A program made the position numbers and the translations under genes. Below, in pieces: positions 1-5,662 of a stretch of 6,907 nt of DNA (the stretch's first letter is position 1; every line of letters starts with the position of its first letter). The DNA comes from JBMNTQ01 sp050945815 (lineage in GTDB: Bacteria > Bacillota > Clostridia > Christensenellales > JBMNTQ01). The DNA is taken from contig JBMNTQ010000114.1 of assembly GCA_050945815.1 (NCBI GenBank), forward strand, positions 1 to 6,907, in the 5' to 3' direction. The notes under the pieces were generated by a model. It did no database searches. It was given only the letters and a program-made list of their open reading frames with translations, and had not been told where the DNA came from.

Positions 1-195
1 GATAATGACTTTTTGGTAGGACAACGAGTGGGGTTATTCCTGCAAGGTTGTGGACCTAATTGCCCATATGAACAAGGTGGATAACGCCTAAAAGCTTTTG
101 AGATAGCGTGTTTGGAGCAGTTGAGAATACCTAGGCGCAGGCAAGTGCAGGAAGCGTTTGGTAAGGACAGTATTTGCTCGCTGAGAGAACTGTAA
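1..195 (+). pseudogene. Decayed reading frame, possible transposase N-terminal (HTH) relic
   Basis: Frame 1 reads as protein-like sequence from the window edge, is broken by TAA at 82-84, and continues in the same frame to TAA at 193-195. Before the stop it contains GQRVGLFLQGCGPNCP. After the stop it contains an AFEIACLEQL stretch and a RRRQVQEAFG stretch, which look like a helix-turn-helix of the kind at the N-terminus of some DDE transposases. Reading on past 195 in the same frame gives GEVAFF, which resembles the segment that often follows that HTH. No start codon, catalytic domain or terminal inverted repeat is visible, because the frame begins outside the window. The transposase assignment is inferred from sequence flavour only. 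It could equally be the 3' end of another HTH gene with a stop codon, or chance. Confidence 0.3.
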
Positions 196-216
196 AGAAT
201 AGAGAAGCTGTTTTAT

Positions 217-261
217 GCCACTTTCCTTTCGTGCAAAAGCCAAGGGGAAGTGGCCTTTTTT
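217..261 (+). terminator. Strong intrinsic terminator
   Basis: The arm GCCACTTTCC (217-226) pairs with GGGAAGTGGC (245-254), with one G-U pair and a further T227-G244 wobble. The loop is 16 nt. A C and then six Ts (256-261) follow at once. This is a textbook Rho-independent terminator. It insulates satP from whatever is transcribed from the left edge. Confidence 0.75.
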
Positions 262-312
262 GCTGGATAGGGCGCAGGGGCGCAGATTTTATGCAGCGTA
301 GATAGCTTAGGC

Positions 313-341
313 TTGATTTATACGGGTGGGTGGATTATGAT
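313..341 (+). promoter_or_regulatory. Sigma-70-type promoter of satP
   Basis: The -35 box is TTGATT (313-318) and the -10 box is TATGAT (336-341), separated by exactly 17 nt. Transcription would start near 348. This places the in-frame upstream ATG at 330 outside the transcript, which supports initiation at 405. The match is 4/6 and 5/6 to consensus. It lies downstream of the 217-261 terminator, so it is the likely main satP promoter. Confidence 0.6.
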
Positions 342-356
342 ACAGATATATATGAC

Positions 357-386
357 AAAAACCGCATGAAAAATGCGGCTGTTTTT
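357..386. terminator. Terminator-like hairpin in the satP leader (possible attenuator)
   Basis: CCGCAT (362-367) and ATGCGG (373-378) form a 6-bp stem around a GAAAA loop. It is flanked by five As (357-361) and, after CTG, five Ts (382-386). On the plus strand it lies between the promoter at 313-341 and the ribosome binding site at 391, so it could attenuate satP. On the minus strand the U-run follows the stem directly, so it is an even better terminator there and could stop antisense read-through. It may act in both directions. Which role is real cannot be decided from sequence. Confidence 0.5.
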
Positions 387-390
387 ATGA

Positions 391-396
391 GAGGGG
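391..396 (+). promoter_or_regulatory. Ribosome binding site that fixes the satP start
   Basis: GAGGGG lies 8 nt before the ATG at 405. No comparable site precedes the upstream in-frame ATGs at 330 or 366. The ATG at 387 would place this site inside the coding region. Confidence 0.75.
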
Positions 397-404
397 ATAT
401 TGGA

Positions 405-1010
405 ATGAGTGATAAGACCCATGTTGATCCATCGGCGCTTGGGTTGTTTGGGTTGGGGATGGTTACCTTGGTGGCATCCAGCCAAAAGCTTGGCATAACA
501 AGCGGATCGTCTTATGTGCTGCCTTGGGCTATATTTCTTGGGGCGCTTGCGCAGTTGGTGGCGGGGGTGTTGGACTACAAGAAGAAGAATGTGTTTGGAG
601 CAACGGCGTTTTGCGCGTATGGGTTCTTCTGGTTGGGGATGGCCTTAAGCTGGCTGATAAGCATGGGGGCGTTGGGCGAGGTTTTGAAACAAGCTGTGGA
701 TATGAAGCAGATGGGGTTTGCTTTTGTGGGCTACTTCATCATCACGATATTTTTAACCATTGGCGCTGCAGAAACTAACAAAGTGCTTTTCGGAATATTC
801 ATTTTTATCGACCTTTTGTTCCTCGGGCTATCTGTAAGCACGTTTGTAAGTGAAGGCATCATTCATACGATTTTCCATTATATTGCTGCCGTATCAGAGC
901 TTGTAATTGCCCTTTTATCGTTCTATGGGAGCGGTGCAAATGTGCTGAACAATCACTTTGGATACGCCTTTTTGCCTATAGGGAAGCCCCTGGGTGTTTT
1001 TACAAGATGA
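405..1010 (+). CDS. satP: Acetate/succinate transporter, GPR1/FUN34/YaaH (SatP) family
   Basis: This 201-residue integral membrane protein moves acetate, and in some members succinate, across the cytoplasmic membrane by proton-coupled or channel-like transport. The family signature near the N-terminus (usually NPAPLGL) appears as DPSALGLF at residues 8-15. It is followed by the well-conserved second-helix region LAQLVAGVLDY and then FGATAF with an aromatic YGFFWL. About six hydrophobic helices are visible: roughly 10-30, 38-58, 64-87, 104-122, 127-148 and 154-176. The length fits bacterial SatP proteins (about 190-200 residues). The start at 405 is chosen because a good ribosome binding site precedes it and the family motif begins 8 residues later; starting at 330 would add 25 non-family residues and lie upstream of the promoter. 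It is monocistronic, between terminators at 217-261 and 1041-1074. Asp8 replaces the usual Asn of the signature. An acetate role is typical of the family, but the actual substrate is inferred. Confidence 0.9.
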   Translation: MSDKTHVDPSALGLFGLGMVTLVASSQKLGITSGSSYVLPWAIFLGALAQLVAGVLDYKKKNVFGATAFCAYGFFWLGMALSWLISMGALGEVLKQAVDMKQMGFAFVGYFIITIFLTIGAAETNKVLFGIFIFIDLLFLGLSVSTFVSEGIIHTIFHYIAAVSELVIALLSFYGSGANVLNNHFGYAFLPIGKPLGVFTR

Positions 1011-1040
1011 TCGTTTGAAATCCAATTTTATAGGATATAG

Positions 1041-1074
1041 AAAGAAGAACAAACCTATAGGTTTGTTCTTCTTT
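1041..1074. terminator. 34-nt perfect palindrome, bidirectional terminator between convergent genes
   Basis: A 15-bp perfect stem (1041-1055 with 1060-1074) closes on a TATA loop. The 5' arm is A-rich (AAAGAAGAAC) and the 3' arm is T-rich (GTTCTTCTTT), so each strand ends in a pyrimidine-rich tract. It starts 30 nt after the satP stop. It also lies downstream of the rmuC stop on the opposite strand, about 265 nt away, so it can serve both convergent genes. Confidence 0.7.
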
Positions 1075-1338
1075 GCTGGTGGGCAGAAGTAAGGCGGACG
1101 ACATAAACCCATTGTGCGGCTATCTTAGTATGTTAGCTTGAAAAGGCTGGATGCATGATCTAAAACTTTGGCAGAGAGCTGGGAAGGGTGGGGTTTGGGA
1201 GGCAGCATGGAACAAAGCAGGCGGGAGCGCGTGGGATCGGTGCAGCATGAGAGTTGCATCGGACAGGAGGATCAGGGGGCGGAGCGCCTTTTTTGCAGGC
1301 CGTCTTTTTCAAGGGGATAGGCTCAGGAAGCGGAGGGA
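1075..1338. other. Intergenic stretch between satP terminator and rmuC 3' end, no gene seen
   Basis: No reading frame here has a plausible ribosome binding site together with family-like sequence. The longer plus-strand frames run into rmuC as shadows. The right half is purine-rich on the plus strand. At 1278-1294 a very short GC hairpin (GGCG, GAG loop, CGCC) is followed by six Ts, a weak plus-strand terminator at best. The same block order recurs in the leader of the MFS gene (2852-2897). This may be a decayed gene or leader, but nothing recognisable remains. Confidence 0.5.
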
Positions 1339-2664
1339 TTATGAGCTTGGAGGGTCGTTTTCTGTTTCGAGCAGGGAAAGGCTTTCTTCTTCAGGCAAAG
1401 CGGAGATGTCGCGCAGGTGGCGCTGGATTTGCCGGGTGCGTACGCCGATGAGCTGGTCTAGGTCGCTGCCGGCCTGAAAAAGCTTCTTGCGCGCGGAATC
1501 CAAGATGATGGAGAACTTTCCGAATTCGGTTTTGACTGCACCCAGCAGGCTCCAGACTTCGCCGGAGCGCTTTTGGATGGCTAGGGTTTTGAAGCCCATT
1601 TGCAGGCTGTTGAGCAGGGCCGCCATAGTGGTGGGGCCGGCGATGCTGATGCGATAGTCCCGTTGCAGGGATTCTGAAAGCCCCCGGCGCAGCACTTCGC
1701 AGTATAGCCCTTCCGTGGGCAGAAAGAGGATGGCGAAATCTGTGGTGTGGGGCGGTGCGATGTATTTTTGGCTGATTTCTTTGGCGAAAAGGCGGATACG
1801 CTTTTCCAGCGCAGCACCTGTGGCACGGATTTGCTCGTTGTCTGCGGATTCGTAGGCGGCTGTGAGGGCGTGGTAGGCATCGGCCGGGAATTTGGCGTCG
1901 ATGGGCAGCAAAACCGGTGTATCGTCTTGGCCGGGTAGTTTAACCGCGTATTCCACCCGGGCCGTGCTGTCTGGGTGGACTTGCACGTTGGTGAGGTATT
2001 GTTCAGGGGACAATATTTCGTCTAGTATGGCCCCTAGCTGGATTTCTCCGAGGATGCCGCGGGTTTTGACGCCGGACAGCACTGTTTTGAGGTCGCCCAC
2101 GCTTTGGGCTAAGGTTTGCATTTCACCCAGGCCTCTGGATACTTGTTCCAGCCGCTCGCTGACTAGGCGGAAGGATTGACCGAGGCGTTCTTCCAGAGTT
2201 TTTTGCAGTTTTTCATCGACTGTGCGCCGCATTTCCTCCAGTTTTTTGCTGTTGTCTTCCTGCAGGGCTTGCAGATGACGTTGGAGGGAGATACGGATGT
2301 TTTCAAGCTTTTGTTCCGTTTGGCTGCCGCTGTGTTGCAGGGAGCTTTCCAGGCGCGTAAGGGATTGGCCGACGCTTTCCTGCAGCGTGGCTTGCCGGGC
2401 AGTGAGGCTGTCGCTTAATTCACGAAGGCGCTGATCTTGGATGAGGGAGGCGCTTTTTTGTGCTTCGGACAGCATGTTGGCGGTGGCCTGGAAGCTTTGT
2501 TGCAGGGTGGAGGAGGCTTCCATGCGGCTGGCGCGCAGCTCGGACAGGATATCCTGTGAGGAGCCGTCGTGGCCGATGGATTTGTTCAAGGCGGACAGAC
2601 GAAAGAGCAGGAGGAATAAGAGTAGCAGAGCGAGCAGGGATACCCCGAGGATAATATAGTGCAT
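1339..2664 (-). CDS. rmuC: DNA recombination protein RmuC
   Basis: This is a 441-residue RmuC-family protein. In E. coli loss of RmuC raises inversion between short inverted repeats; the conserved domain is predicted to be nuclease-like. The N-terminus has one membrane anchor (about residues 4-24). A long Gln/Glu/Leu-rich coiled coil follows (about 40-190), containing KLEEMRRTVDEKLQKTLEER at 141-160. The RmuC core runs from about 190 to 425 and shows VKTRGILGEIQL (199-210), EQYLTNV (221-227), PIDAKFP (254-260), FLPTEGLY (314-321) and GPTTMAALLNSL (343-354). The length and domain order are normal for the family. The start is supported by an AGGAG-type site on the minus strand (2668-2674) about 4 nt before the ATG, and by an extended -10 promoter just upstream. 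It is divergent from the MFS gene and convergent with satP, so it is probably transcribed alone. The C-terminal tail after 425 is acidic and variable. Confidence 0.95.
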   Translation of the reverse strand: MHYIILGVSLLALLLLFLLLFRLSALNKSIGHDGSSQDILSELRASRMEASSTLQQSFQATANMLSEAQKSASLIQDQRLRELSDSLTARQATLQESVGQSLTRLESSLQHSGSQTEQKLENIRISLQRHLQALQEDNSKKLEEMRRTVDEKLQKTLEERLGQSFRLVSERLEQVSRGLGEMQTLAQSVGDLKTVLSGVKTRGILGEIQLGAILDEILSPEQYLTNVQVHPDSTARVEYAVKLPGQDDTPVLLPIDAKFPADAYHALTAAYESADNEQIRATGAALEKRIRLFAKEISQKYIAPPHTTDFAILFLPTEGLYCEVLRRGLSESLQRDYRISIAGPTTMAALLNSLQMGFKTLAIQKRSGEVWSLLGAVKTEFGKFSIILDSARKKLFQAGSDLDQLIGVRTRQIQRHLRDISALPEEESLSLLETENDPPSS

Positions 2665-2697
2665 GGTTCTCCTTTTTTCCTTTATATTTTTGTTTTT

Positions 2698-2706
2698 ATT
2701 ATAGCA
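2698..2706 (-). promoter_or_regulatory. Extended -10 promoter of rmuC
   Basis: On the minus strand the sequence reads TGC then TATAAT, a perfect -10 box with the TGn extension. No good -35 box lies 17 nt further upstream, which is usual for extended -10 promoters. Transcription would start near 2691, giving a leader of about 27 nt that carries the ribosome binding site at 2668-2674. Confidence 0.65.
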
Positions 2707-2755
2707 TGTTCGAAGAAAGAGGGGAGAGGTGTTGGGGCATATTTTCCGGCTGGCC

Positions 2756-2784
2756 TTGTGAAAGGCTGGAAATTCCTGTATGAT
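2756..2784 (+). promoter_or_regulatory. Candidate promoter of the MFS gene
   Basis: TTGTGA (2756-2761) and TATGAT (2779-2784) are 17 nt apart, giving 4/6 and 5/6 matches to the -35 and -10 consensus. It is divergent from the rmuC promoter with about 75 bp between the two -10 boxes. Transcription would start near 2791, leaving a leader of about 140 nt before the transporter start. Confidence 0.5.
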
Positions 2785-2801
2785 AAAAACATACCTATCA
2801 T
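2780..2801. promoter_or_regulatory. Inverted repeat over the MFS -10 box, possible operator
   Basis: ATGATA (2780-2785) and TATCAT (2796-2801) form a perfect 6-bp inverted repeat with a 10-nt spacer. A second nested pair is GTATG (2778-2782) with CATAC (2790-2794). The symmetry covers the -10 box and the expected start site, where a repressor would block transcription. Two copies of ATCGTT follow exactly 10 bp apart (2814 and 2824). No regulator gene is present in the window, so this remains a guess. Confidence 0.35.
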
Positions 2802-2930
2802 TTTGGTTTTACCATCGTTTAGTATCGTTATTATTGGAGAAATAGCAGGCTGGGGGCGCGAACTGCCGCCTTTTTTCGCTTTTTTGCGAAAGGGGATCGG
2901 CGTTACTATGAGAAAGAGGATGGAGCGGTT
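2790..2930 (+). promoter_or_regulatory. Long leader of the MFS gene with T-run hairpins
   Basis: The expected 5' leader contains a short GC stem (GGCG 2855-2858 with CGCC 2867-2870) followed at once by six Ts. A second hairpin then follows: TTTCGC (2874-2879) with GCGAAA (2886-2891) around a six-T loop. The two cannot both be stable, because the T-run of the first is part of the second, so a switching or attenuation role is conceivable. A tiny frame (2908-2934, 8 codons) overlaps the transporter ATG by ATGA, but it lacks a well-spaced ribosome binding site. No known riboswitch class is recognised. Confidence 0.35.
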
Positions 2931-4151
2931 ATGAAAGAAAAACATGCATGGCCGGTTATGTTGCTGGCGATTACGCTGTATTTGCAGAATTTTATCTTTG
3001 CGCTGTCTTATAATATTATCGGGCCTATGCTGGATAATATTTTGAAATTTTATGAGATGGGCGTGGATAGCGGCGGTATGATGACGCTCTTCCAGAATGT
3101 GGGCGGGCTGATTGCCGTGTTTGTGCTGATGCTGGTGATGGACCGGCTGAACAAGCCTGCGACGATCATGCTGCCTATAGCTGTTTTTGTGGCGTCGCTG
3201 CTGCTTATGGGCCTGGCGCCGCAATTTGCTATTTTTATGCTGTTGTATGGGACGCTAGGGATGTCTATGGGTACGATGGACAGCTTGGCCAACGCTATTA
3301 TACCGGATATTTTTGTGGAGGGACGCACCCGGGCGTTGAGCTTCCTGCATGGAGCGTTTGGGCTGGGTGCTATCGCTTCGCCCATCGTAGTCAGCAGCTT
3401 GCTGGGCAGCGAGCTTCCCTGGGATACGGCGTATACCTTGGCAGGCATTGTGGGCGCGGTTATTCTGGCTTTGTATGTTGGGGCGTATATGCTGTCTAGA
3501 AAGCATTTGGCAGTTTTGCGGGCGCATACCATGCAGCATGTTAAAAAAACCCGGATTGGCCTTTTTATGAAGGACAGGCGGGTTTGGCTTATCTTTATTT
3601 GCGGGTTTCTTTTTATGGCCTATCAGGGCGGGATTATCGTTTGGATGACTCAATATCTGCGCATGGAGTTTAATGCTGTTGTGCAGACGGCGAGCTTGGC
3701 GCTGACGTTCTATTGGATAGGCAGTACGCTGTGCCGCTTTATAACCGGGGCTTCTTTTATGAAGCTGAAGCCGCGCACTATATTGATCGGCGGGAACTTG
3801 ATTGCCGGCTTGGTATTGGGCATTGGAGTTTTATCTGGGAATATGATCGTGCTGCTGGTTAGCATTTTTTTAGGCGGGTTGGCCAATGGAAGCGCGATTC
3901 CTTTGTTGGTGGAAGTAATCTGCGGCTGGTATCCGGGAAACACCGGGCTTGCATCCAGCATTACCTTCCTTTCCTTCTATATTTCTACGGCGCTGGTGCC
4001 GCTGGGGATGGGTTATTTGGCGGATAGGGTATCTATGACGGCTGCGGTGTTGGTGCCGGCTGTGGCGGTTTTCCTGTTGGGCTTGGCGGCGATTAACTTG
4101 CCCAAGGACGAAGATGATGCGCTTGCAGTGCCAGAAAAGGGATCAATATAG
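2931..4151 (+). CDS. Major facilitator superfamily (MFS) transporter
   Basis: This 406-residue protein has about twelve hydrophobic helices in two halves, typical of MFS secondary transporters in the cytoplasmic membrane. Approximate helices are 8-29, 50-70, 78-95, 97-117, 137-159, 168-187, then 217-239, 252-272, 282-301, 303-327, 339-360 and 370-390. The basic central loop (188-215, including SRKHL and VKKTR) is the usual cytoplasmic linker. The loop after helix 2 carries MDRLNKP (70-76), a version of MFS motif A, and a matching GYLADRVS occurs at 361-368 in the second half. The start at 2931 has a GGAG site (2922-2925) with 5-nt spacing. metY follows after 91 bp without a terminator, so co-transcription is plausible. 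A role in moving a sulfur amino acid or related compound is possible from this context, but the substrate is not readable. Similarity to sugar-type MFS proteins cannot be excluded. Confidence 0.88.
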   Translation: MKEKHAWPVMLLAITLYLQNFIFALSYNIIGPMLDNILKFYEMGVDSGGMMTLFQNVGGLIAVFVLMLVMDRLNKPATIMLPIAVFVASLLLMGLAPQFAIFMLLYGTLGMSMGTMDSLANAIIPDIFVEGRTRALSFLHGAFGLGAIASPIVVSSLLGSELPWDTAYTLAGIVGAVILALYVGAYMLSRKHLAVLRAHTMQHVKKTRIGLFMKDRRVWLIFICGFLFMAYQGGIIVWMTQYLRMEFNAVVQTASLALTFYWIGSTLCRFITGASFMKLKPRTILIGGNLIAGLVLGIGVLSGNMIVLLVSIFLGGLANGSAIPLLVEVICGWYPGNTGLASSITFLSFYISTALVPLGMGYLADRVSMTAAVLVPAVAVFLLGLAAINLPKDEDDALAVPEKGSI

Positions 4152-4157
4152 AGGCGC

Positions 4158-4186
4158 TTGTTTTCTGTGATTGGATGTGTTAAATT
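4158..4186 (+). promoter_or_regulatory. Possible separate promoter for metY
   Basis: TTGTTT (4158-4163) and TAAATT (4181-4186) are 17 nt apart, and TGT directly before the -10 box provides the extended TGn element. Match to consensus is moderate (3/6 and 4/6). It would give metY its own start near 4193 in addition to read-through from the MFS gene. Confidence 0.4.
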
Positions 4187-4230
4187 ATTGTAGAAAGTTT
4201 TTCACATCGCATGTCAATGCTTTTTTATTG

Positions 4231-4237
4231 AAGGGAG
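4231..4237 (+). promoter_or_regulatory. Ribosome binding site that fixes the metY start
   Basis: AAGGGAG lies 5 nt before the ATG at 4243. The in-frame TTG at 4171 has no such site, and the 24 residues between do not resemble the family. Confidence 0.8.
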
Positions 4238-4242
4238 AAAGT

Positions 4243-5520
4243 ATGTCGCAGTATCGTATAGAAACTAAGTGTCTTCAGGAGGGATATCAGCCCAGGAACG
4301 GGGAACCGCGGGCTTTGCCGATTGTACAGAGTACAACGTATAAATATGATTCTGCTGAGTATATGGGGCAGTTGTTTGATTTGGAGGCTGAGGGATATTT
4401 TTACAGCCGGTTGGCCAACCCTACGGTAAGCCATGTGGAGAACAAGCTGGCAGCCCTGGAGGGGGGCGTGGGGGCTATGCTGACGTCTTCCGGGCAGGCC
4501 GCTTCTATGCTTTCGCTGTTGAACATCTGCAGCAACGGGGATCATGTGGTTTGCTCCAGCACCTTGTACGGCGGCACATTCAACCTGTTTGATGTGACGA
4601 TGCGCAAGATGGGCATTGATTTTACTTTTGTGGATCCGGATTGCAGCGACGAGGAATTGAATGCGGCATTTCGGCCGAATACCAAGGCTGTTTTTGGGGA
4701 GAGCTTGGCCAACCCTGCCTTGGTTGTGCTGGATATCCGGCGCTTTGCCAAGGCGGCTCATGCCCAGGGTGTGCCGCTGATTGTGGATAACACGTTTCCC
4801 ACGCCGATGAACTGCCGGCCCTTTGAGTTTGGTGCGGATATTGTCATACATTCTACCACAAAATATTTGGACGGGCATGGGGTGGCGCTGGGCGGTGCTA
4901 TTGTGGACAGCGGGAATTTCGACTGGGAAAACGGAAACTTCCCGGGGTTGGCTACACCGGACCCTTCCTATCACGGGGTTGTGTATACCCGGCAGTTTGG
5001 AAAGGCCGCTTATATTGTGAAGGCACGGGTGCATTTGATGCGGGACATTGGACCGATGATGACTCCCGGCAATGCGTTTTTGCTGAACCTGGGTATGGAG
5101 ACGCTGCACTTGAGGATGCGGCAGCATTGCAGCAATGCGCTGGCGGTAGCTGAGTTTTTGCAGCAGTCTGACCGGGTGTCGTGGGTGCGTTATCCGGGCC
5201 TTGTCCAAGATAAATACTATCAGATGGCGCAGGAGTATATGCCCGGCGGCACATGCGGCGTGATAACCTTTGGCGTTGTGGGCGGACGGGAGGCGGCGGT
5301 GCGATTTATGGATAACCTGAAACTGGCTTTGATCGTTACCCATGTGGCGGATGCGAAGACCTGTGTGTTGCATCCTGCCAGCACAACCCACCGGCAGATG
5401 GACGATGAGGCTTTGACTTTGGCGGGGGTTTCGCCGGATTTGATTCGGCTTTCTGTGGGCATTGAGCATGAGGCGGATATTATTGAGGATATTCAGCAGG
5501 CACTTGAAAAAAGCAAGTAG
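4243..5520 (+). CDS. metY: O-acetylhomoserine sulfhydrylase (aminocarboxypropyltransferase), MetY
   Basis: This 425-residue PLP enzyme of the Cys/Met metabolism family should convert O-acetylhomoserine and sulfide to homocysteine plus acetate in the cytoplasm, the direct sulfhydrylation route to methionine. The cofactor lysine is K207 in HSTTKYLDGHG (203-213). D182 in VDNTF (181-185) would contact the pyridine nitrogen, and YSRLANPT (54-61) and SSGQAA (82-87) form the phosphate and active-site loops. R402 in IRLSVGIE (401-408) is the usual carboxylate-binding arginine. ANPALVVLDI (156-165) and DPSYHGVVY (240-248) are typical of the MetY branch. The residue after LYG (111) is Gly, where well-studied methionine gamma-lyases have Cys, which favours MetY over lyase. 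The length matches the family (about 425-430). It follows the MFS gene with no terminator between, and a GC hairpin lies just downstream. Gamma-lyase side activity cannot be excluded. Confidence 0.88.
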   Translation: MSQYRIETKCLQEGYQPRNGEPRALPIVQSTTYKYDSAEYMGQLFDLEAEGYFYSRLANPTVSHVENKLAALEGGVGAMLTSSGQAASMLSLLNICSNGDHVVCSSTLYGGTFNLFDVTMRKMGIDFTFVDPDCSDEELNAAFRPNTKAVFGESLANPALVVLDIRRFAKAAHAQGVPLIVDNTFPTPMNCRPFEFGADIVIHSTTKYLDGHGVALGGAIVDSGNFDWENGNFPGLATPDPSYHGVVYTRQFGKAAYIVKARVHLMRDIGPMMTPGNAFLLNLGMETLHLRMRQHCSNALAVAEFLQQSDRVSWVRYPGLVQDKYYQMAQEYMPGGTCGVITFGVVGGREAAVRFMDNLKLALIVTHVADAKTCVLHPASTTHRQMDDEALTLAGVSPDLIRLSVGIEHEADIIEDIQQALEKSK

Positions 5521-5528
5521 AGGATTGA

Positions 5529-5555
5529 GCGGCCGTTTCCGAGGGGGACGGCCGC
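5529..5555 (+). terminator. GC-rich hairpin after metY, probable terminator
   Basis: GCGGCCGT (5529-5536) pairs with ACGGCCGC (5548-5555), and the stem can extend inward by TTCC against GGGG with two G-U pairs. It begins 8 nt after the metY stop. No T-run follows, so it is either a weak terminator or an mRNA 3'-end stabiliser. Confidence 0.45.
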
Positions 5556-5633
5556 GAATTATGTCCGATTTTGCGGTATTTTGCGAAAACTGCACTGAAA
5601 TAGCAACAATTTGGGATAAGCTAAAAAATTATG

Positions 5634-5662
5634 TTGCAATTTCAAAATTAGAGGTATATACT
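5634..5662 (+). promoter_or_regulatory. Promoter upstream of the zinc-ribbon gene
   Basis: TTGCAA (5634-5639) and TATACT (5657-5662) are separated by 17 nt in an A/T-rich stretch, giving 4/6 and 5/6 matches. The expected start is near 5669, which is 320 nt before the next gene. It is the best promoter-like sequence seen between metY and that gene. Confidence 0.5.

Noticed and set aside
330..404. N-terminal extension of satP starting at 330
   Set aside because: The ATG at 330 lies within the predicted promoter spacer and has no ribosome binding site. The 25 extra residues are not family-like, whereas 405 has GAGGGG at 8 nt.
1160..1294. T-box-like leader (AGAGAG, GGAACAA, GC hairpin plus six Ts)
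   Set aside because: The defining T-box sequence around TGGTACCGCG is absent, the stem I pairing is not formed, and no target gene follows on the plus strand.
1151..1477. Plus-strand frame of 108 codons in the satP-rmuC spacer
   Set aside because: About 40% of it is antisense to the well-supported rmuC gene. It has low-complexity Arg/Gly composition, and no ribosome binding site is clear.
4225..5595. Long minus-strand open frame opposite metY
   Set aside because: It is a His/Arg/Gln-rich shadow of a clearly real gene with conserved catalytic residues on the plus strand.
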